A stretch of 19,349 bases of DNA, from NCBI GenBank assembly GCA_963660385.1, contig CAVKWQ010000033.1:1-19349 (forward strand), given 5' to 3'. Under the pieces are notes generated by a model. That model saw nothing but the letters and a program-made list of their open reading frames with translations, was not told the origin of the DNA and made no database searches. The translations under genes and the position numbers were made by a program. This document shows, one piece after another, positions 7,759-13,188 of the stretch. Every line of letters starts with the position of its first letter. The first letter of the stretch is position 1. This DNA comes from Avelusimicrobium sp963660385 (GTDB lineage Bacteria; Elusimicrobiota; Elusimicrobia; Elusimicrobiales; Elusimicrobiaceae).

Positions 7759-9147
7759 CTATTTCCCCTCCAAGTAGGCATTAATGCGTTTGGCGGCCTC
7801 AATGCCGTCCTTCATCGCCAAGAGCACCGTGGCGCCGCCGCGGATGATATCGCCCCCGGCATACACGCCCGGCATAGTGGTTTTGCCCTCTTCGTCCAAT
7901 ACCAAAACGCCGCGCTCCGTGGTTTTCAGTTCCGGCGTGGTTTTGGCGATAATCGGGTTCGGCTTTTGGCCGATAGCCACAATAATCGTATCCACAGGCA
8001 TTACAAACTCCGAGCCCGGAATTTCCACCGGACGGCGGCGGCCTCTGGCATCGGGTTCGCCCAACTGGTTGCGGGTGCATTTAAGCCCCGTTACGCGGCC
8101 TTTTTCGTCCGCCAACACCTCTTTGGGGGTTACCAAGTATTCAAATTGAACGCCCTCTTCCTTAGCGTGTTCCACCTCCGCGGCGCGCGCAGGCATTTCC
8201 GCCGCGCTTCTGCGGTAAGCAATCGTAACCGTATCCGGTCCTAAGCGCATTGCACAGCGGGCCGCATCCATTGCGCTGTTCCCGCCGCCCAATACGACGA
8301 CGTGTTTGCCCACTTGGATAGGCGTATCCGTTTCCGGGAATTTAAACGCCTGCATTAAGTTAATGCGGGTTAAAAATTCGTTAGCGCTATATACGCCCAC
8401 GGCGTTTTCGCCGGGGATGCCCGTCAAGGTAGGCAGACCCGCGCCGCTGCCCACATACACAGCATCAAAATCTTTCAGTAAATCAGCAATTTTTTCCGTT
8501 GCGCCCACCAGCACGTCCGTTACAAACTTAACACCCATAGATTTAACGGTTTCAATTTCGTGGTCAATCACTTCGCGCGGCAAGCGGAAGGAAGGAATCC
8601 CATAGCGCAATACCCCGCCAAAGGCGTGCAACGCTTCAAAAACGGTTACGTCGTGCCCGGCGCGAGCCAGTTCCGCCGCGGCGGCAATAGAAGACGGGCC
8701 CGAGCCGATACAAGCCACCTTTTTGCCCGTCGGTTTGGCCGTTTGCGGGGCCTTCAATAACCCCTCGTTGCGGGCGGTATCGGCGGTGTAGCGTTCCAAC
8801 ATACCGATATTAACCGAGCCAAAGCGTTCCTTTAAAATGCAGTTTCCCTCACAATGTTTTTCCTGCGGGCAGACGCGTCCGCAAATGGCGGGCAAGAGGC
8901 TCGTTTCCATAATTTTGCTGGCGGCTTCGCCTACTTTGCCGTCCTTTAACAGGGCGATAAAGTCCGGGATTTGCACCCCCACCGGGCAGTTGGCCTGGCA
9001 GCGGGCATTTTTGCAATGCAGACAGCGGTTGGCCTCGGCCTGGGCTTCTTCTTTGGTAAAAATTTGGGCCACTTCTTCAAAGTTGCGTTTGCGCACTTCG
9101 GGGGCCAGTTGTTTCCCGTTTTGACGGGGAGCGGACGGATTTGGCAT
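7759..9147 (-). CDS. nfnB: NfnB/SudA-type flavoprotein (annotated as NADPH-dependent glutamate synthase small chain, GltA)
   Basis: Large subunit of the same complex, 462 residues. It has the N-terminal two-[4Fe-4S] domain with cysteines 42, 45, 50, 54 and 89, 93, 99, 103, an FAD site GSGPSS (148-153) and an NADP(H) site GGGNSAMD (287-294); the C-terminal GGD (431-433) is the flavoprotein closing motif. Because the SudB/NfnA partner is adjacent and no glutamate synthase large subunit is present, I read it as NfnAB-like electron bifurcation between NADH, NADPH and ferredoxin, rather than glutamate synthesis. The ATG at 9147 follows GGAGGT (9152-9157) by 4 nt. The longer TTG start at 9159 lies inside that ribosome site and is not used. 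Confidence 0.9.
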   Translation of the reverse strand: MPNPSAPRQNGKQLAPEVRKRNFEEVAQIFTKEEAQAEANRCLHCKNARCQANCPVGVQIPDFIALLKDGKVGEAASKIMETSLLPAICGRVCPQEKHCEGNCILKERFGSVNIGMLERYTADTARNEGLLKAPQTAKPTGKKVACIGSGPSSIAAAAELARAGHDVTVFEALHAFGGVLRYGIPSFRLPREVIDHEIETVKSMGVKFVTDVLVGATEKIADLLKDFDAVYVGSGAGLPTLTGIPGENAVGVYSANEFLTRINLMQAFKFPETDTPIQVGKHVVVLGGGNSAMDAARCAMRLGPDTVTIAYRRSAAEMPARAAEVEHAKEEGVQFEYLVTPKEVLADEKGRVTGLKCTRNQLGEPDARGRRRPVEIPGSEFVMPVDTIIVAIGQKPNPIIAKTTPELKTTERGVLVLDEEGKTTMPGVYAGGDIIRGGATVLLAMKDGIEAAKRINAYLEGK

Positions 9148-9175
9148 AGTTACCTCCAACTAATTAAAAATAGGT

Positions 9176-9204
9176 CTGACAAAAACTAAATTTACGGCTA
9201 TACT
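9176..9204 (+). promoter_or_regulatory. Promoter P1 upstream of the YtxH gene
   Basis: CTGACA (9176-9181), 17-bp spacer, TATACT (9199-9204). The predicted start (about 9211) falls at the edge of the 9210-9227 palindrome. The -10 context GGCTATACTAT is shared with the PhoH promoter. Confidence 0.55.
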
Positions 9205-9209
9205 ATGTA

Positions 9210-9227
9210 TAGGAATTGCAGTTCCTA
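9210..9227. promoter_or_regulatory. 18-bp inverted repeat at the YtxH promoter, possible operator
   Basis: TAGGAATTGCAGTTCCTA is a near-perfect palindrome (TAGGAAYTGCARTTCCTA). It sits between the two candidate promoters and covers the -35 of P2 and the predicted P1 start, a typical repressor position. The hairpin reading is also possible. Confidence 0.45.
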
Positions 9228-9243
9228 CTAATTGTTGTACAAT
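9216..9243 (+). promoter_or_regulatory. Possible second promoter P2 of the YtxH gene
   Basis: TTGCAG (9216-9221), 16-bp spacer, TACAAT (9238-9243). The -35 lies inside the palindrome. The 12-mer TTGTACAATATA (9235-9246) also occurs upstream of the POT transporter (17214-17225), so it may be a real promoter module. Confidence 0.4.
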
Positions 9244-9268
9244 ATATATAACATTATAGCAAAGCAAA

Positions 9269-9274
9269 AGGAGG
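9269..9274 (+). promoter_or_regulatory. Ribosome binding site that fixes the YtxH start
   Basis: AGGAGG within AAAGGAGGGGGAAG, 8 nt before ATG 9283. It rules out the longer in-frame start at 9232, which would make the site part of the coding region. Confidence 0.85.
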
Positions 9275-9282
9275 GGGAAGTT

Positions 9283-9633
9283 ATGTGTCATAAATGTGAA
9301 TGTGCCGGAGCGGGAATTGCCGCTTTCTTGCTGGGTGCGCTGGTAGGCGCCGCCGCCGGAGTGCTGTTAGCCCCGGCCAAGGGCGAAGTTACCCGCCGCA
9401 AACTCAAACGCTGGGCGGATGATACCTACGAAGAACAAAAGGAATATGTGTTGGAACACGCGGGCGAACTGAAAGAAAAAATTAAAGACCGCGCGGAAGA
9501 TTTCCGCCATAAACTGTCCGACCGTGCCGAAGAAGCGCGCGAAAAACTGGAAGACGGCAAAAACAAAGTGGTAAAAGAATTTAACCGCCGCAAAGACGAA
9601 ATTGCCGCCAAGTTCAAAAAAGACGAAGAGTAA
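9283..9633 (+). CDS. YtxH domain-containing protein (small, membrane-associated, stress-type)
   Basis: 116 residues in two parts. Residues 8-35 are a glycine/alanine-rich hydrophobic segment ending in LLAPAKGE, the YtxH family signature. About 36-116 is a long, highly charged amphipathic helix rich in K, E, R and D, of the apolipoprotein/LEA-like sort. The N-terminus MCHKCEC carries three cysteines in the first seven residues, which I do not recognise as standard for YtxH; a metal or redox site is conceivable. YtxH proteins are linked to general stress in Bacillus; the role here is inferred. It is a single gene with its own promoter, a strong ribosome site and a strong terminator. Confidence 0.82.
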   Translation: MCHKCECAGAGIAAFLLGALVGAAAGVLLAPAKGEVTRRKLKRWADDTYEEQKEYVLEHAGELKEKIKDRAEDFRHKLSDRAEEAREKLEDGKNKVVKEFNRRKDEIAAKFKKDEE

Positions 9634-9646
9634 TTTTGAACCGATA

Positions 9647-9679
9647 AAACAGCCCCGGAGCAAAACTCCGGGGCTGTTT
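9647..9679. terminator. Bidirectional terminator between YtxH gene and prepilin 1
   Basis: A 14-bp perfect stem AAACAGCCCCGGAG / CTCCGGGGCTGTTT around a CAAAA loop. The A and T ends allow termination in both directions for the convergent genes. Confidence 0.9.
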
Positions 9680-9713
9680 ATTACGCTTGCTTCACTTCTA
9701 GCAAAAGACTTTT

Positions 9714-10361
9714 TTACAGTTCATCTATGTAAGTCCACCCCTGCGGTTCTATCCCTTTGCACACACCCCGGCCGATATCCGTATGATTGGTCCAACAAGT
9801 TTTGCTCCACTCTCCGGCATTATTTTTCCAATAAACCATACTGTATAATACGCTATTGGGGCTATCTCTGTGTATCTCAATAGCACAATGCGAACTTTCA
9901 CAATAAGCATAATAATTAAAATTCTTTGAGGCACAATAAGCGCTGCCCGTGCAATCCAAGGAAGAGCCCAAGTCTATATCCAGTTCAGCCTTAGTATAAG
10001 AGGCTTTTTCTTTTAAAAACACAACCTTTTGATAACCGTTGGACAAAACATAAACATCTATGGCATCTTGCAAGTTTTTACCTATGGTAAGGGCCTCTAC
10101 GGCACGGCTCTTTTCCACCGCTCTGGTATATTGCGGCAGTGCAACGGCAGACAAAATACCGATAATAAGAACGACGACTAATAATTCTATCAATGTAAAA
10201 CCACTGTGTGCCGTGCGGACACTTGTGCCAGTGCCGTCATTCCCGAGTGTAGTAGTCGGGAATCTGTCGTTTTTCTTTTTTAATAAGAACGGATCCCCGA
10301 ACCCTGCGGGGCGCCAATTCCTCGGGGATGACAGCAACAAACTATTCATAAATCCTTTCAT
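9714..10361 (-). CDS. Type IV pilin-like prepilin 1 with a long, repeat-derived leader
   Basis: 215-residue prepilin. The processing and assembly segment is canonical: G54|F55, glutamate at +5 (E59), FTLIELLVVVLIIGIL as the N-terminal helix, then ALPQY. The mature protein would be about 161 residues, with an extended helix, a variable globular part with several cysteines (in DCTGSAYC, CESSHC, KTCW, GVCKG) and no other enzyme motif. Substrate of prepilin peptidase; a subunit or minor pilin of a type IV pilus or type II secretion pseudopilus. The ATG at 10361 has AAGGAG at 5-nt spacing, so the first residues MKGFMNSLLL are real. Residues about 10-42 of the leader are translated from a paired palindromic repeat, giving an unusually long 54-residue leader. 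It stands alone, convergent with ytxH. Confidence 0.88.
   Translation of the reverse strand: MKGFMNSLLLSSPRNWRPAGFGDPFLLKKKNDRFPTTTLGNDGTGTSVRTAHSGFTLIELLVVVLIIGILSAVALPQYTRAVEKSRAVEALTIGKNLQDAIDVYVLSNGYQKVVFLKEKASYTKAELDIDLGSSLDCTGSAYCASKNFNYYAYCESSHCAIEIHRDSPNSVLYSMVYWKNNAGEWSKTCWTNHTDIGRGVCKGIEPQGWTYIDEL
10236..10265. repeat. Palindromic repeat inside prepilin 1 leader (TTCCCGA arm)
   Basis: 30 nt, GTCATTCCCGA-N9-TCGGGAATCT. It forms an inverted pair with 10291-10332 across a 25-nt spacer and is read in the minus frame as residues of the leader (DRFPTTTLGND). Confidence 0.88.
10291..10332. repeat. Palindromic repeat inside prepilin 1 leader (ATCCCCGA arm)
   Basis: 42 nt, GGATCCCCGA ... 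TCGGGGATGAC. Its loop is 12 nt longer than in the other units and contains GCGGGGCGCC. It is the partner of 10236-10265; together they resemble the composite at 19282 to the window end. Confidence 0.85.
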
Positions 10362-10366
10362 TTTTT

Positions 10367-10372
10367 CTCCTT
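10367..10372 (-). promoter_or_regulatory. Ribosome binding site of prepilin 1
   Basis: AAGGAG on the minus strand, 5 nt before ATG 10361. It shows that translation starts upstream of the repeat pair, not inside it. No convincing promoter was found in 10373-10470, though GTATAAAA occurs twice and CGGATGTATCCG is palindromic. Confidence 0.8.
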
Positions 10373-10512
10373 GTTAAGGCCTTTATATTTGAGCAAAACG
10401 GCCTTTTATACGCGTTTTTATACGGCGGATACATCCGGGTACGACCACCGCAATTTATCAAAATTTTAACAAAAAAAACGACGAAAAGGCAACAGCAAAC
10501 CACCCAAAAGGT

Positions 10513-10725
10513 AGATCCTGAAACAAGTTCAGGATGACTTTTATTTTATGTCAGAATTATTTTGTTGTGTTTTCCGCTGTCATCCCCGAGTGTTTCTGTC
10601 GGGGATCTGTCGTTTCGGAAGAGAACAACCACGGCAAAAACAGATTCCCGACTACGACTCTCGGGAATGACAAAACAAGGCCGTCGTCCTTGAAAGTTAG
10701 CCGGCGTGAAACCACGCGGGAATCT
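10513..10725. repeat. Repeat cluster (four units) in the 444-base gap upstream of prepilin 1
   Basis: 10513-10538: 26-nt palindrome AGATCCTGAA-N6-TTCAGGATGAC. 10579-10608: GTCATCCCCGA...TCGGGGATCT. 10642-10671: AGATTCCCGA...TCGGGAATGAC, the inverted partner across a 33-nt spacer. 10683-10725: a further element, GTCGTCCTTGAAAG ... GCGGGAATCT, another repeat-like unit seen once here. The spacer, read on the other strand, matches that of the pair at 120-213. The stretch 10459-10495 (AAAATTTTAAC, an A run, then CGACGAAAAGGCAAC) is shared with the left window edge. No gene is apparent in 10362-10805. Confidence 0.85.
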
Positions 10726-10746
10726 GTTGTTTGTGTTTTGTCCTTA

Positions 10747-10784
10747 CAAAAAAACAACCCCCCATACAAAAATAGTACGGGGGC
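10747..10784 (-). terminator. Rho-independent terminator of the ndk operon
   Basis: On the minus strand CCCCCGTAC pairs with GTATGGGGG (one mismatch) and is followed by TTGTTTTTTTG. It lies about 20 bases after the stop codon of the GH3-like gene. Confidence 0.8.
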
Positions 10785-10805
10785 TGACAAAATAACAAAC
10801 TTTTT

Positions 10806-11753
10806 CTATTTTCCAAAGGTACTGCGGGCCATATCAAAGGCTTCCTTGTAATCCATTGGTTCCGGGCCCATAAAAACTTTGCTGATAAACATTTCGTGGT
10901 TGGAAACGGCGTGAATAATCTCATCCACCAAAAAGCCCTTATCCACTTCGCGCTCAATCGCGTCAATCACGGACGAAGCATCCTTAGGAGCCAAAATATC
11001 TTCAATGCCGCAATGCAACATTTTGATTACGCTTGCATCCTCGTAGCGAAGCCGCCCCTTAAACAGCGGAAAACTTACCACACAACCCTTGTAATTAAGC
11101 CGCTTTTTAAGAAGCCCCTTAATCATTTTATCCGACAGCATTGCCTGGTTGTCGTTATCAATATTGGGGAACGTCATATCCGAGGGCATAATGGCGTCAG
11201 CGCGGCGGAAGATATGTTTATAAGGTACAAATTCGGCATCTTCCATTTGTGCCAAGGTCTTTAAAACGCCGGAAACCCCGGGAAAATATTTTACGCAGTT
11301 TAAGGCTCCGCCATTGGAAAGCCCCGCAATAAAATCACCCGCCAAATGGGTAACCGTCAGCGGCACGTCGGCAAACGCCGGGGAAGCATATCCTAAATCC
11401 ACCACCGGGGCTAATACCCAATCAATCCCCAAACTGCGCGCCATACGCGCCAAGAGATTGCCCTTGCGGTAAGCGCCGTCCTGCGGCGAGGGAAAACGGT
11501 TCAAAGAACCGTTAAGCGGCAAAGCGGGAGCATCGGTAATAATTTCGTTTAATTCCTCGTCAATGTCCGCGCAAAAGAGCAAATGGTCATAGGGGGAAAC
11601 ATCGCGCATACGCCGCGTAAAGTCGTAGGCTTCCCGCGCGGTCGCCCCGTAGAGGCAAAAGCCCCCCACGCCGCGGCGCGCCAATTCTTCGGCTTGTTTT
11701 AAGTCGCTTTCTCCAAACCAAAAACCGGGAAAAACAATACGGGCGGGTTTCAC
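10806..11753 (-). CDS. GH3 N-terminal-domain (NagZ-like) protein lacking the catalytic aspartate; probable pseudoenzyme
   Basis: 315 residues matching the GH3 beta-N-acetylhexosaminidase (NagZ) barrel in outline: GVGGFCLYG (28-36), LAPVVDLG (114-121), KYFPG (155-159, normally KHFPGHG) and IMPSDMTFPNID (188-199). The strand that should carry the nucleophile (normally V-x-S-D) reads GCVVSFPL (223-230), so Asp is replaced by F228; the DxEGG substrate motif is ADIDEE (62-67), and the His acid/base loop is missing. Hydrolysis by the standard mechanism is therefore unlikely; a binding or regulatory role is possible. The start is GTG 11753 with AGGAG at 7-nt spacing. It lies 13 bases after the hydrolase gene in the same operon. 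There is no signal peptide. The fold is well supported; the function is unknown. Confidence 0.72.
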   Translation of the reverse strand: MKPARIVFPGFWFGESDLKQAEELARRGVGGFCLYGATAREAYDFTRRMRDVSPYDHLLFCADIDEELNEIITDAPALPLNGSLNRFPSPQDGAYRKGNLLARMARSLGIDWVLAPVVDLGYASPAFADVPLTVTHLAGDFIAGLSNGGALNCVKYFPGVSGVLKTLAQMEDAEFVPYKHIFRRADAIMPSDMTFPNIDNDNQAMLSDKMIKGLLKKRLNYKGCVVSFPLFKGRLRYEDASVIKMLHCGIEDILAPKDASSVIDAIEREVDKGFLVDEIIHAVSNHEMFISKVFMGPEPMDYKEAFDMARSTFGK

Positions 11754-11766
11754 AAAAGACTCCTAA

Positions 11767-12618
11767 TCAAAGTACGGACGGAACCAAGGCCTCTTCGGTC
11801 TGGGAAGGGGCCACCAACGCGCCGTCCGACGGAATCGGGTCCGGCGTGAGTTTGGGGTCCGGCAACACTTCGGGCTTATGCGGCGTTTTGAGCCATTGGA
11901 TAAGCGCCGGGTGCAAATATTTGTCCAACATTTCGTGCGAGGTTAAATCGTACGCGGTTAAAAAGGTTACTTTTCCTTCCCCCGCGCTTAAAAAAGACAC
12001 ATTGCGGATCACGCTGGCTTCCAAAAACATTTTTTTGTCAGCCGCGCCCGCGGCAATCAACACATCTCCCTTATATAACCGCATCGCAGGTATGGAAAGA
12101 ACATCGCGGTTATTCGTCGTCGGGCTAATGAGAGCCAGAGCGGACACATCCGGCCAGAAACTTGCGCTTTTAGCCGCCACATTGGCGCCAAGGCCTGCGC
12201 CCAACAGCACCGTTTCCGTGGGGGTAACGCCTTTCTTCTGCAAAAATTTCATCGCGGCGTCCACGTCGCGGGTCATTTTATTAAATTGGTTATCCACCCC
12301 TTCCTTGGCAAAGGTTTTGGCTTCGCCGCCACCCGTGCTTTGGCCGTAGCCGCGCAAATCCAACGCCAAATAGCCGAACCCCGCGCGCGCAAGGTCAGCC
12401 TTAAAAGAGGAAAAATCTTCTTTCTTTTTATTTAAATCGTGCAGCAAGACAACGGTTTTATCCTGCGAAGAAGCAGGACGGTACACGGCGGAAAGCGCCC
12501 AACCGTCCTGCGTGGACAAAGAAACCGTCTTTTCTTCCGTTTCCGCTCCGAAAAGCGGCGTTAAAGAACACGCCAGCACCAAGGCCGGCGCGGCAATTTT
12601 AAGTAAACGGACAAACAT
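11767..12618 (-). CDS. Exported alpha/beta-hydrolase-fold protein with Ser-to-Gly at the nucleophile elbow
   Basis: 283 residues with an N-terminal signal sequence (about 1-24); C17 in LVLAC resembles a lipobox, but imperfectly, so lipoprotein versus signal peptidase I is open. The body is an alpha/beta-hydrolase: oxyanion-type VVLLHDLN (56-63), YLALDLRGYGQS (83-94), then the nucleophile elbow GAGLGAN (140-146), where GxSxG is expected. The codon for residue 142 is GGC (Gly), one base from AGC (Ser). The probable acid (D194) and histidine (H228) remain. The C-terminal tail (about 245-283) is Pro-rich and low complexity. It starts directly after the ndk stop codon. Periplasmic or membrane-bound; probably non-hydrolytic unless another residue serves. 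Confidence 0.82.
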   Translation of the reverse strand: MFVRLLKIAAPALVLACSLTPLFGAETEEKTVSLSTQDGWALSAVYRPASSQDKTVVLLHDLNKKKEDFSSFKADLARAGFGYLALDLRGYGQSTGGGEAKTFAKEGVDNQFNKMTRDVDAAMKFLQKKGVTPTETVLLGAGLGANVAAKSASFWPDVSALALISPTTNNRDVLSIPAMRLYKGDVLIAAGAADKKMFLEASVIRNVSFLSAGEGKVTFLTAYDLTSHEMLDKYLHPALIQWLKTPHKPEVLPDPKLTPDPIPSDGALVAPSQTEEALVPSVL

Positions 12619-13077
12619 TTAGCGGTCCAGCACCTCTTCGGGTTTAAACCAAAGCGCAATTTCCTTTTCCGCATCTTCCGGAGAGCCGGAGGCGTGTACG
12701 CAGTTTTGCATTACATCGCCGATAAAGCGGCCGAAACTGCCGCGGATCGTCCACGGGGCGGCCTTTTCGGGGTTCGTGCTGCCGATTTCCTGGCGGACTT
12801 TGGCGATAGCGTTTTCGCCCTGGAAAACGAAGGCGTAAATTTTATGGTTCGGCACATTGTTAAATTCACCCATCATATATTGGATAACTTCTTCCAAGAA
12901 GGGTTTGCCTTCCAAATTTTTGTAGTGCGCGCGGGCCAATTCTTCCGTAAGCGAAACTACTTTGGCCCCGGTCATTTGCAGGCCGAGGTGATCAAGGCGG
13001 TCCAAGATAAGACCGCTAATGCGTTTTTCAATAGCATCAGGTTTAATTAGAACAAGCGTTCTTTCCATATATCTCAT
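12619..13077 (-). CDS. ndk: Nucleoside diphosphate kinase
   Basis: Transfers the gamma-phosphate from ATP to NDPs through a phosphohistidine. From ATG 13077 the protein has 152 residues and aligns with the family throughout: ERTLVLIKPDAI near the start, GENAIAKVRQEIGSTNP, then the active-site segment QNCVHASGS with catalytic H128 (usually NxxHGSDS). A stretch around FNNVPNHKIYAF is slightly longer than in short Ndk proteins. Start: the -10 is 6 nt before ATG 13077, so this is chosen as the leaderless start; ATG 13068 (MERTLV) would match the usual Ndk start and is the alternative. A GTG at 13083 is rejected because it overlaps the region just after the -10. First gene of a three-gene operon. 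Confidence 0.93.
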   Translation of the reverse strand: MRYMERTLVLIKPDAIEKRISGLILDRLDHLGLQMTGAKVVSLTEELARAHYKNLEGKPFLEEVIQYMMGEFNNVPNHKIYAFVFQGENAIAKVRQEIGSTNPEKAAPWTIRGSFGRFIGDVMQNCVHASGSPEDAEKEIALWFKPEEVLDR

Positions 13078-13083
13078 ATTCAC

Positions 13084-13111
13084 ATTATACCAAGATTAAA
13101 ACGCCTGTCAA
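13084..13111 (-). promoter_or_regulatory. Consensus promoter of the ndk operon
   Basis: On the minus strand TTGACA (13106-13111), 16-bp spacer, TATAAT (13084-13089): a perfect match to both sigma-70 hexamers. The -10 is followed by GTGAAT and then ATG 13077, placing the start site at or next to the start codon, so the mRNA is probably leaderless. Confidence 0.85.
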
Positions 13112-13134
13112 CTTTTTTGCGCGCGCAAAGGATT

Positions 13135-13165
13135 TTGCCCAATACAAGGGCACATTAGGTATAAT
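13135..13165 (+). promoter_or_regulatory. Promoter of the Gfo/Idh-lpxB-RSH operon
   Basis: TATAAT (13160-13165) with a weak -35, TTGCCC (13135-13140), at 19-bp spacing. GGAG at 13176-13179 is the ribosome site before ATG 13189, 9 nt away. Divergent from the ndk promoter within 111 bases. Confidence 0.55.
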
Positions 13166-13188
13166 AGATAATAACGGAGAAAAGATCT

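Noticed and set aside
7758..7802. N-terminal extension of NfnA to 7802
   Set aside because: It overlaps the end of nfnB, and the family start MEEN at 7757 has a good ribosome site.
9147..9159. TTG start at 9159 for the NfnB gene
   Set aside because: The TTG overlaps the GGAGGT ribosome site that serves ATG 9147.
9232..9282. Longer YtxH reading frame from 9232
   Set aside because: It would include the strong AGGAGG site and the A/T-rich leader; ATG 9283 is optimally spaced.
10683..10725. Treating the 10683-10725 unit as part of the GH3-like gene end or a small gene
   Set aside because: It lies beyond the terminator and resembles other dispersed units; no supported start.
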